Source: Riptortus pedestris | Taxonomy: Eukaryota; Arthropoda; Insecta; Hemiptera; Alydidae | DNA length: 64,000 nt | NCBI GenBank assembly: GCA_019009955.1 | Contig: CM032233.1 | Coordinates: 120,251,501 to 120,315,500 of the forward strand | Direction: 5' to 3' | Shown: one piece after another, positions 35,963-46,182 of the stretch | Numbering within the stretch: position 1 is the stretch's first letter | Layout: each line of letters starts with the position of its first letter | Program-made: the position numbers and the translations under genes | The notes under the pieces: generated by a model | Told to the model about the DNA's origin: nothing | The model's input: the letters and a program-made list of their open reading frames with translations, nothing else | Databases searched by the model: none

Positions 35963-36554
35963 TGTTTACGGCACTTATGCTAAAGAAAAAAATGACGTCA
36001 CAGTTCTTGCCCAGCTGGCCATCCACGCCGTTGCCTAGCAACCTGTGCCTCGCTGACTACCTCCTTGGTCACATATAGTCTGGAAGAAAATGGCGACACG
36101 AGCATAAGGCCAGAATACAGCATTTTCTTTACGAACCCAGGATAATACTCGACATGGAGTAGAAAAGCCACAAAGCAGCTGGGTGTGGCAGGAGGAGATG
36201 ACAGCGGGAGCGGCAAGGCATGAGGTACCTCATTTTCAATAACATTATATCCAGGAGACAAAGAATAAATGAACATCAAGCTCAGTCCTCATCGGATATT
36301 CACAAAATGCGGCTGAATTTCCAGATATTAATGTTCACCGTGGCCCTTCAGGCAAGTTAGTTATAATCCAATAAAATGTACTCTTTATAATTAGTTTTTA
36401 GATTAGTCACAATGGCCCTTCAGGCAATTCAGTTGTAAATATAAATACATTATGTTATCCTTTGATTACCATCAGTCTTTTCTTTATACAGTCCACAGTT
36501 ATTAATTCGTTGGCATATCTCCCATAAAGAGAAGCCTCGGAATTGCTTTGTTCA
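35963..36554 (+). repeat. BEL/Pao 3' LTR (592 bp)
   Basis: Same ends and length as the 5' LTR, with three substitutions (about 0.5 percent). The target duplication ATAAT follows at 36555-36559. Confidence 0.95.
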
Positions 36555-36559
36555 ATAAT

Positions 36560-36795
36560 TAAGATGCTTTATTTGATATGTTTCATTTATTGTTTTTCTT
36601 TCCGGTCAGCCGTTGGCAGACCTCTTTGTTTACATTTGAAAGCTTCACGTCGGAGGGGGAGGCAAAGATTTCTTATTACCGTTTGTATTTATTCACTTAA
36701 TATTCACGGTGGTGTTGTGTTAGCAGTATTTAGGTTTATCTATTATTAAACTGGGAAATCTGCTTAGTTTAAGCAGCCCCTGCGTGAAGGAGCTT
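36560..36795 (+). mobile_element. Hel-A copy, part after the BEL/Pao insertion
   Basis: TGTTTTTCTTTCCGGTCAGC, CTTAATATTCACGGTGGTGT, then TGGGAAATCTGCTTAGTTTA and AGCAGCCCCTGCGTGAAGGA. It completes the copy from 28180 with its subterminal repeat and decayed hairpin. Confidence 0.8.
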
Positions 36796-37445
36796 TTTAC
36801 TAGTGAAACAGCATGGTCAGGACGTTGGTGTTAGCGAGAATACATTATATATTTTCTTCTTTTTGTCTGAGATCTATGCATTCGAAAGTTTAAAAAGAAG
36901 TACTCAATTTGTCATTTCTCACAAACTATTAGTTTTTTTTAATAAGTGCATGGAAACATCTCGTTATCAGGAATCCTGTATGACAGGTGTATATATAAAC
37001 ATTAAGAAAATGAATTTACATTTCTTGCAAAGCATACACCTGAACATACTACTAATATTAATATCTCGAATTCTTAATTTAAGTTACAAAATAGTTAAGT
37101 TTTGAATATTATGAGTCTACAGAGCGTTCGAATAACCAATGTACGCTGAAGTGTAAATCATAATATAAATTTAAAACTCATAATAAAGGATGTAAAAAAA
37201 TGCCTTTTTTAAATTATTTAGTAACGGTAAACATTATCACTTTTTTTAGATAAAACTTTCTACTGATTGGTGAGAATTAACATATAATAACAATTAATAC
37301 TGACAAAGACGTTGAGAAGCTAGTGAGTATATTCTTACTAACAGATCATTATCGTTATCTATCACAATGGAAACCATATCTGTATTTATTATAGTAAATA
37401 CATCAATTATTATAAATAGATAAATAAATTTTCATTGTTTTCAGC
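36796..37445. other. No recognised feature
   Basis: AT-rich, apparently single copy. The 100-codon open frame at 36803-37105 shows no motif. Nothing else seen. Confidence 0.5.
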
Positions 37446-38340
37446 ATTTTAGTAGATTTCCCTGAATAAAAATCAGCTATTGAAGGTGTACTCATAAAGC
37501 TATTTTCGATAAACTTCTTCTAATATCCATCGATCCTACTCGGGAGATGACGAAAATGTGGTCCTTTCAAAATTATGAATATTTAACTCTTAACACTCTA
37601 GTGGTTGCAATTTATTTTATCGTTACTAAACTCGATATTTAAATGTTTTAAATTAGATTATTTTTTAACGTCCACTTTTTTGTAACTAAGGCTAATTGGG
37701 ACGGGTTCTCTGCAGGTTTTCGCCCTTTTCGAGCCAGGGTGGGACTAAGGATTTTACTTAATGAATTCCGTCACTAAATAAATTCCTATTGCCCAGGCGG
37801 GAATCGAACTCGCCACTCTAGGTTTACCATGTGAAATTAAGGTCAATGCTTTAACTCACATGGCCTGAGCCCCAAAAATGTTTTATGTAAAAATAATGAT
37901 TAGAGTATAAAGGGGGTAATTTCGAAGATTCAAAATATTTCAGTAATTAGGCCGGAGGCTCCGTTATAAAATTGTATAGATCTAATGAAATTTACTACAA
38001 ATGTTGATATATAATTTTTTTTTCAATATTGTTATTAATATCCGAGATATTTGAATTTTGTTAATTTTCAGTCTTCAGTAAACCACCATCATGTCATATT
38101 AACAACAATAAGCCGTTATATCATGAAAGACATTATACGAAGCTTAACCACCAAATATTGCTTTCATTAAACTTTTACTGTGTGAGGTACATACCTCATC
38201 AATAAAGATTTTGTGTTTTTGACTCTTTTTGATTTTTTTTGTTCTATGCGATACTCGATACTTAACAGTTCCATTTAACACAAATAATCATAGTCATTAA
38301 CGACTGAAATCGGAAAAACATTTGCATTGAATGTCTATAA
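37446..38340 (+). mobile_element. Hel-A copy, diverged, hosting a SINE
   Basis: TTTTAGTAGATTTCCCTGAA, GAAGGTGTACTCATAAAGC, almost no TA core, then the right half split by the SINE at 37651. It continues with GTTAATTTTCAGTCTTCAGT and further decayed Hel-A-like text to about 38340. The 3' hairpin is not found. Confidence 0.6.
37651..37875 (-). mobile_element. tRNA-derived SINE, full length
   Basis: On the minus strand it begins TGGGGCTCAGGCCATGTGAG, with a tRNA-like A-box region (GTGAGTTAAAGC) and a B box GTTCGATTC (37801-37809). A body with AATAGGAATTTATTTAGTGA and CCTGCAGAGAACCC follows, and it ends GTGGACGTTAAAAAATAATC. It is flanked by AAATGTTTTA at 37641-37650 and 37876-37885, a 10-bp target duplication. 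RNA polymerase III promoter elements are implied. A second, shorter relative is at 62644-62797. Confidence 0.75.
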
Positions 38341-38364
38341 ATAACTTGTTGCAAAATAAAACGT

Positions 38365-39235
38365 GTGTTGTTTGTTTGTTTCTTAAGATTTTAGGGCGAA
38401 AAACTACTATTATCGCCTCGTAATATCTATAACTCTCGTTTTGAATAATCACCTGCATTCTGTGAGTAAATTGTGTTTTTATAAATTATAAATATTCCTA
38501 TATTATTATTTATATCGCTATTTATAATTTAACAAAATAAACCAGGATAGAATAATTTTCTTTATACAAATTTGTAAGTTGTAACTTAAATTTCTTTATA
38601 CAAATTTGTTATTTCATAAAATTAAATAATTTATCTATCTCTTTGGGGTCATCTCCTATGTCTTTGGGGGCAACTGCTGTATTATTGGAAATATTGCATT
38701 CGTTTCGAATATTTGTATACGTATGGCATTCCATTAATATATGTTAGATAGTTAAATCTGTGTTTACACTTCCCACATATCGGAGGTTGATCTTTTGTCA
38801 TAATATAACTATGGGTAAATCTTGTGTGCCCTATTCGGTGTCTTCCTAGTACGACTTCATCTCTTCTGTTGTCTCTTGTTGAATATTTCCATGGACGGAT
38901 GGAGGTTTTAATAGTTTTTGGTTTATAGGTCTGGGTTTCGTTCCACATGTGTTGCCAGTTTTTATCAATATCTTCTTTGAGTGGTTGATTGAGTTCTGCA
39001 GATATATGTGTTGTTGGGGTAATGGAGTAGAGTTGGTGGGTTTCTCTAGCAGCTGCATCTGCATTTTCATGGCCATCTATTCCTACGTGGCTTGGAATCC
39101 ACATGAAGTAGACGACCCTTTTTAACTCTCGGAGTATTTGAATATAATTATGTATTAGTTATGCTATTGGATTCTTCGTAAATATATATTTAGTACTCAA
39201 TAGGGCATTCAACGATTCGGTTTATATCAGGACTT
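38365..39235 (-). mobile_element. LINE 3' fragment with RNase H domain, copy 1
   Basis: Minus-strand fragment with coding at 38682-39230 and a 3' UTR ending near AAACAAACAAACAACACACG. The same UTR (TTTTAGGGNGAAAAACNAC on the plus strand) and coding occur at 52903-53515, confirming a family with a CAAA-type tail. It is 5' truncated. Confidence 0.7.
38682..39230 (-). pseudogene. LINE RNase H and C-terminal region
   Basis: The open part (38682-39104) starts FMWIPSHVGIDGHENADAAA, the last RNase H motif (PSHxGIxGNExAD) of LINE polyproteins. It continues with RHRIGHTRFTHSYIMTKD and PPICGKCKHRFNYLT, a Cys cluster normally followed by an HIL..CP motif that here is decayed. Upstream, reading through a stop, SLNALLSTKYIFTKNPIA matches the preceding DS..AL..L segment of RNase H. 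The domain order suggests an I/R1/jockey-group element. Confidence 0.7.
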
Positions 39236-39531
39236 TTTAATTTGTGCGTGAGTGTTTGCAAATACAGTGATATAATGCGAATAGTTAATACCAATATAAT
39301 ATTAATTATAATAAGAAAAATACATGTGTTGTTAGCATAGTCAATTTTTGCATGTAAGGTTACATATTATTGGAATAATCTGTTTCACTATTCCTAAATG
39401 GTGCTGAGAGTTTGGGCGCGTGTGTGCGTTTGTGTGCATACATGTATATATATTTATATATAATGCCATAAATGTGATAGGTAGGGCATTCCAAAATTTC
39501 AAGCCCATATTTTCCTAGCAGTGTCAGTTTT
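39236..39531. other. No recognised feature
   Basis: AT-rich spacer without coding or repeat match; a short TG stretch near 39415. Confidence 0.5.
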
Positions 39532-39649
39532 TATCAGATTTCCCTTAAGGGAAATCAGCTATGAGGTCGTACTCATGTCGTAAATTTTGAAAAATTTCCT
39601 CAAATGTCCATCGATCCTACCCAGGAGATGTCGAAAATGAGGTCCGTTC

Positions 39650-39707
<58 letters not shown>

Positions 39708-40187
39708 CTGTTAACACTCAAGCGGTCTTAATTTTTGTTTGATCGTTACAAACCTCATATCTAATCGTTTATGTAAAAATAAAGATCAAGTTCGTTAATT
39801 GCTGAAATAGGCCTCGGAGGGGGGTTTAGAGGGGGGGGGGATTATTGAAAATTCGAAATATCTCCGTTAGTATGCGTCGGATCAAACAATTGTATAGAAT
39901 CAATCTTATTGCAAATTAAATGTACTATAAATATTGTTTTATACATTTATTCTGTATCTTGAATATTAACCGAGATATTTGCATTTGTATTGTGTGTGAG
40001 GTCGGCAGGAGTCGGCTATGTTCGGGACTTTCCGCCGAGAGCTAGTGCGGCCGTTTCCGTAACTATTCGTCCCTCGTGAATAGGTCTAGACATTCCTTAC
40101 TACTACTGTTATTAGTAGTCAGATTTCTCTATTGTAAAACTTCACGTGGGAAATCTGCTTAGGCTGTGTAACCCTGCGTGACGGACT
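39532..40187 (+). mobile_element. Hel-A full-length copy
   Basis: TATCAGATTTCCCTTAAGGG, GAGGTCGTACTCATGTCG, a TA core (39655-39703), GGTTTAGAGGGG, ACCGAGATATTTGCATTTGT and TTCCGTAACTATTCGTCCCT. It ends CACGTGGGAAATCTGCTTAG and ACCCTGCGTGACGGAC before a T run. All structural parts are present. Confidence 0.85.
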
Positions 40188-40829
40188 TTTTTTTCTGATC
40201 TGTTGGCCTGGTTTAACAGAACTCGACCTACAAGTTACCTTCTTTGGCATTTCTCTGTAAAATGCTTCTTTTCTAATATATTTCTGTGCGGGCGTTTGAT
40301 CTGGGAGACACTGTATATACATCCTCTAACTTCAAACACTGCTATGTGATAAGGAGAAAGATTCACCATCCATACCAACTTAAGGGCCAAATATTCTTCT
40401 TTTCTCAATGACTAAATCAATCTGACAAGATGTAGTGAAACATCAAGTTGGTTGGTATGTTTAGGGTATCCGTTGAATTTCTACTTGCACAAGACTAGCG
40501 CTGAGGTTATTACTCATCTCATTTACCGCCTGATTTATCCGATTTATGCATGCTCATTAGGTGTTGATGAAACCCTAATCCACTTGCGTGACCTATATCC
40601 ACTCAAACACTCATCCTATCCATTTTTTGACAATATAATGATAAATTAGTTTTTAAAAAGGATCTTCTGAGTTATTAAATTTGAATGAAAAATGTAGCTA
40701 TATATTCCCAAATATAGGATCGCCTTAATTTCAGAATACGTTTCAAAATGCTGTTCGTCACCAATATATATTTTTTCTCCACGCTACTTTCAGGATGTTT
40801 CATCAACTAGCCCTTCTATTTCGTATACT
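40188..40829. other. No recognised feature
   Basis: Apparently single copy, no coding motif. The open frame 40452-40649 is short and unsupported. Confidence 0.5.
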
Positions 40830-41463
40830 TGATCTATACCATAAACAATATTTAACAGTTTAATTCAACTCTAATGTCGTTATAGGAGGATTAGAGGGGA
40901 ACTTCGAATTTTCAAAATATCTCGTTATTATGAGTTGGATCGAAAAAAAAAAAAAATGTAGAACCAATCTTGTTAAAATATTGGCGCTCTGCAATTCTTG
41001 CTCTATACATTTATTCGTAACTCATATATTAAGAGAGATATTAATAATTTCTTGTTTACAGCATTTTTTAAACCCCCACTTTCTACTCGACGGATTTTTT
41101 ACTCAGAAATAGAAAACACAAGGTAAGATGAGATTAGTAATGTGTCATACTATCAGGTGTGAAATCTGCTAATACTGCTAATGCATAAATTACAGTACTA
41201 GATATAATAAATAGTTTTTACTAAAATTAAAATGTTATATTCAGATATATTTCAGTAATTGTTTTTCTCTCCGGCGAAAAAAAATATGTATATATATATC
41301 TGTTCAGGTCTGAGTGGTTGGCAGACCTGTTTCTTTTTTTACAATTCCGACGCATTCCGTTGGGAGCTTATTGAAATTATTGATTTCTCATAACCGTTTG
41401 TATTTATTCACGGTAGTAAGTGCTACCAGTATGCAGATTTCTCTATTGTAAAACTTCAAGTGG
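40830..41463 (+). mobile_element. Hel-A right half, diverged
   Basis: ATATCTCGTTATTATGAGTT, GGATCGAAAAAA, AACCCCCACTTTCTACTCG. After a gap come the long-subfamily segments TACAGTACTAGATATAATAA and GGCAGACCTGTTTC, then ATGCAGATTTCTCTATTGTA. It ends in AAGTGGCCCCTTCAAAACTA, which recurs inverted at 45145-45175. Confidence 0.55.
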
Positions 41464-41488
41464 CCCCTTCAAAACTATATATCTAATT

Positions 41489-41608
41489 TTAGCAGATTTC
41501 CCTTAAGGGAAATCAGCTATTGAGGTCGTACTCATGATGCAAGTTTCGAAAGATTTCTTCAAATGTCCATCGATCCTACCCAGGAGATGACGAAAATGAG
41601 GTCCGTTC

Positions 41609-41662
<54 letters not shown>

Positions 41663-42213
41663 CTTTTAACGCTCTAGCGGTCGCAATTTTTGTTTGATCT
41701 TTACCAAACTCGGAATTTAATCGTTATATCTAAAAAGGAAGGTCAAGTTCGTTAATGGCTGAAATTGGACAAGTGGGAGGGGGGGTTTAGAGGGGGGGTT
41801 TTTGAAAATTCAAAATATCTCCGTTATTATGCGTCGGATCGAAAAATTGTATAAAATAAATCTTATTGCAAATTAAATTTACTATAAATATTGTGCTATA
41901 CATTTATTCTGTATCTTGAATATTAACCGAGATATTTGCATTTGTATTCTGCGTGTGGTCACCAGTAGGCTAAGTTCGGACTTTCCGCCGAGAGCTCTGG
42001 CGGCCGTTTCTATAACTATTCGTCCCTCGCGAATAGGTTTAGAGGTTAGGTTAACTGTTTTTTGGGGCTAGAAACTACTGGGTTATTACGCCCTAAATAA
42101 TGTTTTAGGTTTAGAGGTTTCTTACTACTACAGTTGTTATTAGGCAGATTTCTCTATTGTAAAACTTCACGTGGGAAATCTGCTTAGTTTACGCAGCCCC
42201 TGCGTGACGGACT
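41489..42213 (+). mobile_element. Hel-A full-length copy, best preserved
   Basis: TTAGCAGATTTCCCTTAAGG, then GAAATCAGCTATTGAGG, GTCGTACTCATGATGC, a TA core (41620-41658), the conserved right half with an extra GAGGTTAGGTTAACTG segment, CACGTGGGAAATCTGCTTAG, and the perfect hairpin ACGCAGCCCCTGCGT with GACGGAC. Useful as a reference for family ends. Confidence 0.88.
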
Positions 42214-42225
42214 TTTATTTTTTTT

Positions 42226-42316
42226 TTTTTAGATAGATAGATTTTATTGGCTAATATATACATATTTTAGCCTGACTCTGCCCCATTTAGTATTAGTAAT
42301 CTTACTAGTACCAAAA

Positions 42317-42380
<64 letters not shown>

Positions 42381-43310
42381 AACTAGTGATATAATATTAA
42401 CCTACTATATACAATAAAATAATACATTTTACATTTTTTTTTTATTAAATGTTTTCAGGTTCTTAAACTTCTAAAATTCTTTATAATTTAATCTGATTAG
42501 TACTATTCAATATATACGTATTTATTTTTGTTTATTTGTTTACTGTGACGCGTTAATTGACTACGTTGGACATTTCCAATTTATAGTGTTTAATTTTCAA
42601 GATAATGGTATAAACTATGTCGTTGCCTAGTTGCATACTGCTGACAGGAATGAGTTAATCATGTTCAATTTATAATTGTCCTCAATGTGAAGAATAATTT
42701 CCAGTGACATTAAGTCATCACTTGTGGCTATAAACTTCTTCAAGTATTGCTCTCTATGATAGCTGTGTTCAGAGCATTGCAATAATAAATGTTTTAATCC
42801 GTCTGAATTCCTGGCAGCATTCACAAATTTCTCCGTATTTTATTACTTTCATCTTTTTATTGCTTCAAATAGTCGTTATCTGAAATTCTAAGTTGACTTA
42901 CTAATCTTACATTCTTCATATTCACTTTGAATTTAAGATAATCTTCGGGTTGGGGGCTGGTATAATGACAGACACTTCTACAAAAGGGATTGTATGATGT
43001 ACTGTATACTCTATTGATGTCGGTGGATAATATGTGACTTGTTGCTTGTTCCAAAATTTTGTTTTTATTTGCTAGGAAATTTGTTTCACACGAGATATCG
43101 GTAAAATACTCTTGCACTATATATTTAATTTGGGATTTTGAATTCATGAATTCATTTTGGATACGTCGCTTCAAAGTTCCACCCGAGCGCACGTATCGTG
43201 GAACAGTCGACCACAGAGAGAGGTATTTTGATTCTTTTTCTAAATTCTTGGGGAACACTAGGGTTCCGCGGAGCTCACTTTGAGTACGGCAGTTCTAAAC
43301 CATTCTCTTA
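42226..43310 (-). mobile_element. LINE 3' fragment, same family as 9.9-11.4 kb
   Basis: Minus-strand element. Its 3' end is TTAGCCAATAAAATCTATCT-ATCTA with an A run, directly beside the Hel-A hairpin end. It has a (TA)n of about 58 bases inside the 3' UTR (42319-42376) and ORF2 C-terminal coding further in. The related protein and identical tail type identify it with the LINE at 9901. Confidence 0.7.
42600..43300 (-). pseudogene. LINE ORF2 C-terminal region, frameshifted
   Basis: Two open pieces. 42857-43258 contains FLANKNKILEQATSHILSTD and KNVRLVSQLRISDNDYL, which align with LLANKITIIETIVNNL and NKIKLISQIRISSSEYF at 10.5-10.7 kb. 42627-42824 continues in another frame with LKHLLLQCSEHSYHREQYLK, after GEICECCQEF in a third frame, giving the same Cys-Cys-His-Cys cluster as the other copy. 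Several frameshifts make it inactive. Confidence 0.65.
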
Positions 43311-44112
43311 CTGGCACAGCTAGTGGGAGGTCCTCTCTGCAGTTGTACAACCGTAGTTGTAGTTACCTCGTATTAAACTTTCTTCTCTTCAGGTGTCATG
43401 TGGGCAAAAGCTAGTAGAGAAACAAAAATAGTATTCATAATCATTTCAGGTTTTTCTTATTTTGTTGCCGCCAACAGATAACAGATTTAACAGGTTCATG
43501 TTAAATGAAAAAAAAAAAAAACAGTTTAAAGAGATAAATAAGAACAGCTTTAAAGGTTAAAGTCTAAGAACAAGATTGGTTACAAATTATTATTAATGCT
43601 CTGCATAAGAAGCATTTCAAAATTACTTACTTAAACTCAATTAAATGTTAATTAAAATGTTAGAGGAACCATCCTTTCAGACCAAAATAAACCATTTATA
43701 AAATGATTGCGAGACGAGTGACACAATTAGATATTTCGGGGAGGTGGATAGGGCTGGGGAGCCCCCTATAATTACAAGAGCGAGGGTACTCGAGAAGTTG
43801 GAGCACTTAAATAAACTGGAGGGGCTCTTCCAGCAAGCCAAGTTATTAAATCTTTAATTAGCCAATCACTTATTTTCTTCTACGCTACTGTCCTTCTAGG
43901 CCGCTCTTCAAAAGTACGCCTTCAGCCCGCGTTAACCCAGCTCACATCCCTTGGAATGAATCTCCTCAAGTCTTGTTTACATAGAGTTGAAGAACTTCTT
44001 TCTCGTTTGCTCGTCCTTTACCCAAACTTCCACCGTCTGTAAATAGTTTAGACCTGTATTTTTCCTCTTCATTGACAGCGAATAAAAAAGAAATGCTACA
44101 GCTAACTTTTCA
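43311..44112. other. No recognised feature; GC-richer patch
   Basis: 43730-44050 is less AT-rich (GGGAGCCCCCTATAATTACA, TAGGCCGCTCTTCAAAAGTA) and looks single copy. No coding motif seen. Possibly host sequence. Confidence 0.5.
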
Positions 44113-44918
44113 AAAGTCCGTCACGCAGGGGCTGCGTAAACTGAACAGATTTCCCACGTGAAGTTATAAAAATAGAGAAATATGCATACTGCTAACACTT
44201 AACACCACCGTGAGTAAACACAAACTGTAATGAGAAATCTTGCAGTTAATTTTAATAAGCTTCCAACAGAAACTGCTTCTGAATTGTAAACAAATAGGTC
44301 TGACAACCAATTGAAGAAAAACAATTACTGATAAACATCTGAATATAACCCATTAACTTTATTGCAAACTATTTACTATATCTAGTACAGTAATTTATAA
44401 TGAATCAGAATAATTTATATTTTAATAACTCAAATTTTAGTAGTCCAAGAACTAAAGAAGGAGTGGGGGGTCACCAGAACTTATTTGCATATATCTCACA
44501 ATGTAAAAGCTTACAGAAGCCTCTAAACCCGTTTCACGAGAGCCGAACAGTTATGGAAACGGCCGAACCAGTCGGGGAATGATACCAGCACAACCGACGA
44601 GAGCCGATTTCATCTCGTCAATTATCCCACACACTTAATAAAAATGCAAATATCTCGGTTAATATTCAAGATAGAGAATACATATATGAAACAATATTTA
44701 TAGGAAATTTAGTTTTCAATAAGATTGGTTCTACAGAAGTTTCGATCAGACATGTAGTAACGGAGATATTTCGAATTTTCAAAAGTCCTCCCCTCTAAAC
44801 CACCCCTCCCACTGGTCCGATTTCAGCCATTAACGACCTTGGTCTTTCTTTTTGCATAAAACGATTAAATATCGAGTTTGGTAACGATCAAACAAAATTT
44901 GCGACCGCTAGAGCGTTA

Positions 44919-44951
<33 letters not shown>

Positions 44952-45083
44952 AAAGATAATTTTGAGCGGACCTCATTTTCGTCATCTCCTGCGTTGGATC
45001 GATAGACATTTGAAGAAATGTTTCAAAAATCTTGTCATGAGTACGACCCCATTAGCTGATTTCCCTTAAGGGAAATCTGCTAA
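44113..45083 (-). mobile_element. Hel-A full-length copy, long subfamily (971 bp)
   Basis: From AAAAGTCCGTCACGCAGGGG to TTAAGGGAAATCTGCTAA. It carries the extra segments absent from short copies: CACCACCGTGAGTAAACACA, GAATTGTAAACAAATAGGTC, TATCTAGTACAGTAATTTAT, then the GAGAGCCGAACAGTTATGG block and normal body. TA core at 44924-44946. Complete reference for the long form. Confidence 0.85.
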
Positions 45084-45139
45084 AATGGAGAAGAGCAACC
45101 CGATTATAAGGAAAATAGAACCAGAATGCATCTAATGCT

Positions 45140-45329
45140 AAAATTAGAGATATAGTTTTGAAGGGGCCACTTGAAGTTTTACAATAGAGAAATCTGCATA
45201 CTGGTAGCACTTACCATCGTCAATAAATACAAACGGTAATGAGAAATCTTTCAGTTAATTTTAATAAGCTCCCAACGGAAAGCGTCTGAATTGTAAACAA
45301 ACAGGTCTGCCAACCACTCACAGCTGAAC

Positions 45330-45387
<58 letters not shown>

Positions 45388-45560
45388 TTTTTATAAGCGT
45401 CTGAATTTTAAACAAACAGGTCTGCCAACTACTAAGAGCTGAACAGATAGATATACATATTTTTCGCCGGAAAGAAAAACACTTACTGAAATTTATCTGA
45501 ATATAACATATTAATTTTAGTGACAAATATTTATTATATCTAGTACTGTAATTTAGAGTG
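45140..45560 (-). mobile_element. Hel-A long-subfamily fragment
   Basis: GAAGGGGCCACTTGAAGTTT, ACAATAGAGAAATCTGCATA, GTCTGAATTGTAAACAAACA (twice, either side of a TA tract at 45333-45380), and TATCTAGTACTGTAATTTAG. It lacks both ends. The AACAGATATATA expansion sits in a place that is not a microsatellite in other copies. Confidence 0.6.
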
Positions 45561-45576
45561 AATCAGTCAATTTTAT

Positions 45577-46068
45577 TAATATACAATAAATAGAGATGTA
45601 CAGACTTTTTTTATATTTAAAAGAGATCAAAATGAAAAGCATTAATATTAAGGTTGATAAAACATTAATTTACATCGAAATCTTATTTCTTTTTGCTGGC
45701 ATATATAAATAAGCTCATTCCACAATAAAAGAATTGAGGTGGGCGGTCAACGCTTTAAATGAAGATGAAGGATTTATGATCAAAACTAAAGTCAAATACC
45801 AATAATTCATGGTTGGAGAATCCTCGGTTTGTATTAGGGATTAGGATGGTGCAAAGGAAGAAATATAAATATCCCTGATTGAAGCTCAGAATTCAATGAA
45901 ATTCTATCCGATATTCCCTTAGAGCTATATTCGTTGCGTGCTGGAATTCCTTACCAAAAATAATATTTTAGCATATAAATGAATTTCTTATTTTCCTCCC
46001 GAAAATTCCATTACTTCGTTTATGCTCCAAACAGCCTCAGTAATTGGCACATTGACAATTCTAAAAAG
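45577..46068. repeat. Duplicated block, copy 2 (matches 16407-16893)
   Basis: Same orientation and near identity with 16407-16893, differing by scattered substitutions. It directly precedes the start of a minus-strand Hel-A, as does the other copy. No function recognised. Confidence 0.75.
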
Positions 46069-46182
46069 TCCAACCATGAACTAATCACATGTTTTAAAAT
46101 AGATAAATCTACATACGGGTATTGCTTTACACCACCGTAAATAAATGCATACAATAATGAGAAACCATTCAATCAATTTTAA
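46069..46182 (-). mobile_element. Hel-A outer copy, part 1 of 3
   Basis: AAAAAGTCCAACCATGAACT (decayed hairpin) to GAGAAACCATTCAATCAATT and TTAA, where the piggyBac-type element is inserted. The uninterrupted relative at 45238-45270 reads TTTTAATAAGCTCCCAACGG, giving the empty site. Confidence 0.7.

Larger units (their letters stand above)
28613..36554 (+). mobile_element. BEL/Pao LTR retrotransposon, complete but defective
   Basis: A 7942-bp element with two 592-bp LTRs, a 5-bp target duplication, a primer-binding site abutting the 5' LTR, a 1.25-kb leader, gag-pol coding over 30458-35714, and a purine-rich tract before the 3' LTR. The gene order gag, protease, RT, RNase H, integrase and the integrase-linked C-terminal domain are those of BEL/Pao. 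The polyprotein is interrupted three times. It is inserted in a Hel-A copy. No envelope-like gene is seen. Confidence 0.93.

Noticed and set aside
37790..37815. tRNA gene on the minus strand
   Set aside because: Only A- and B-box-like parts are present, with no cloverleaf or acceptor stem pairing; it is the head of a SINE.
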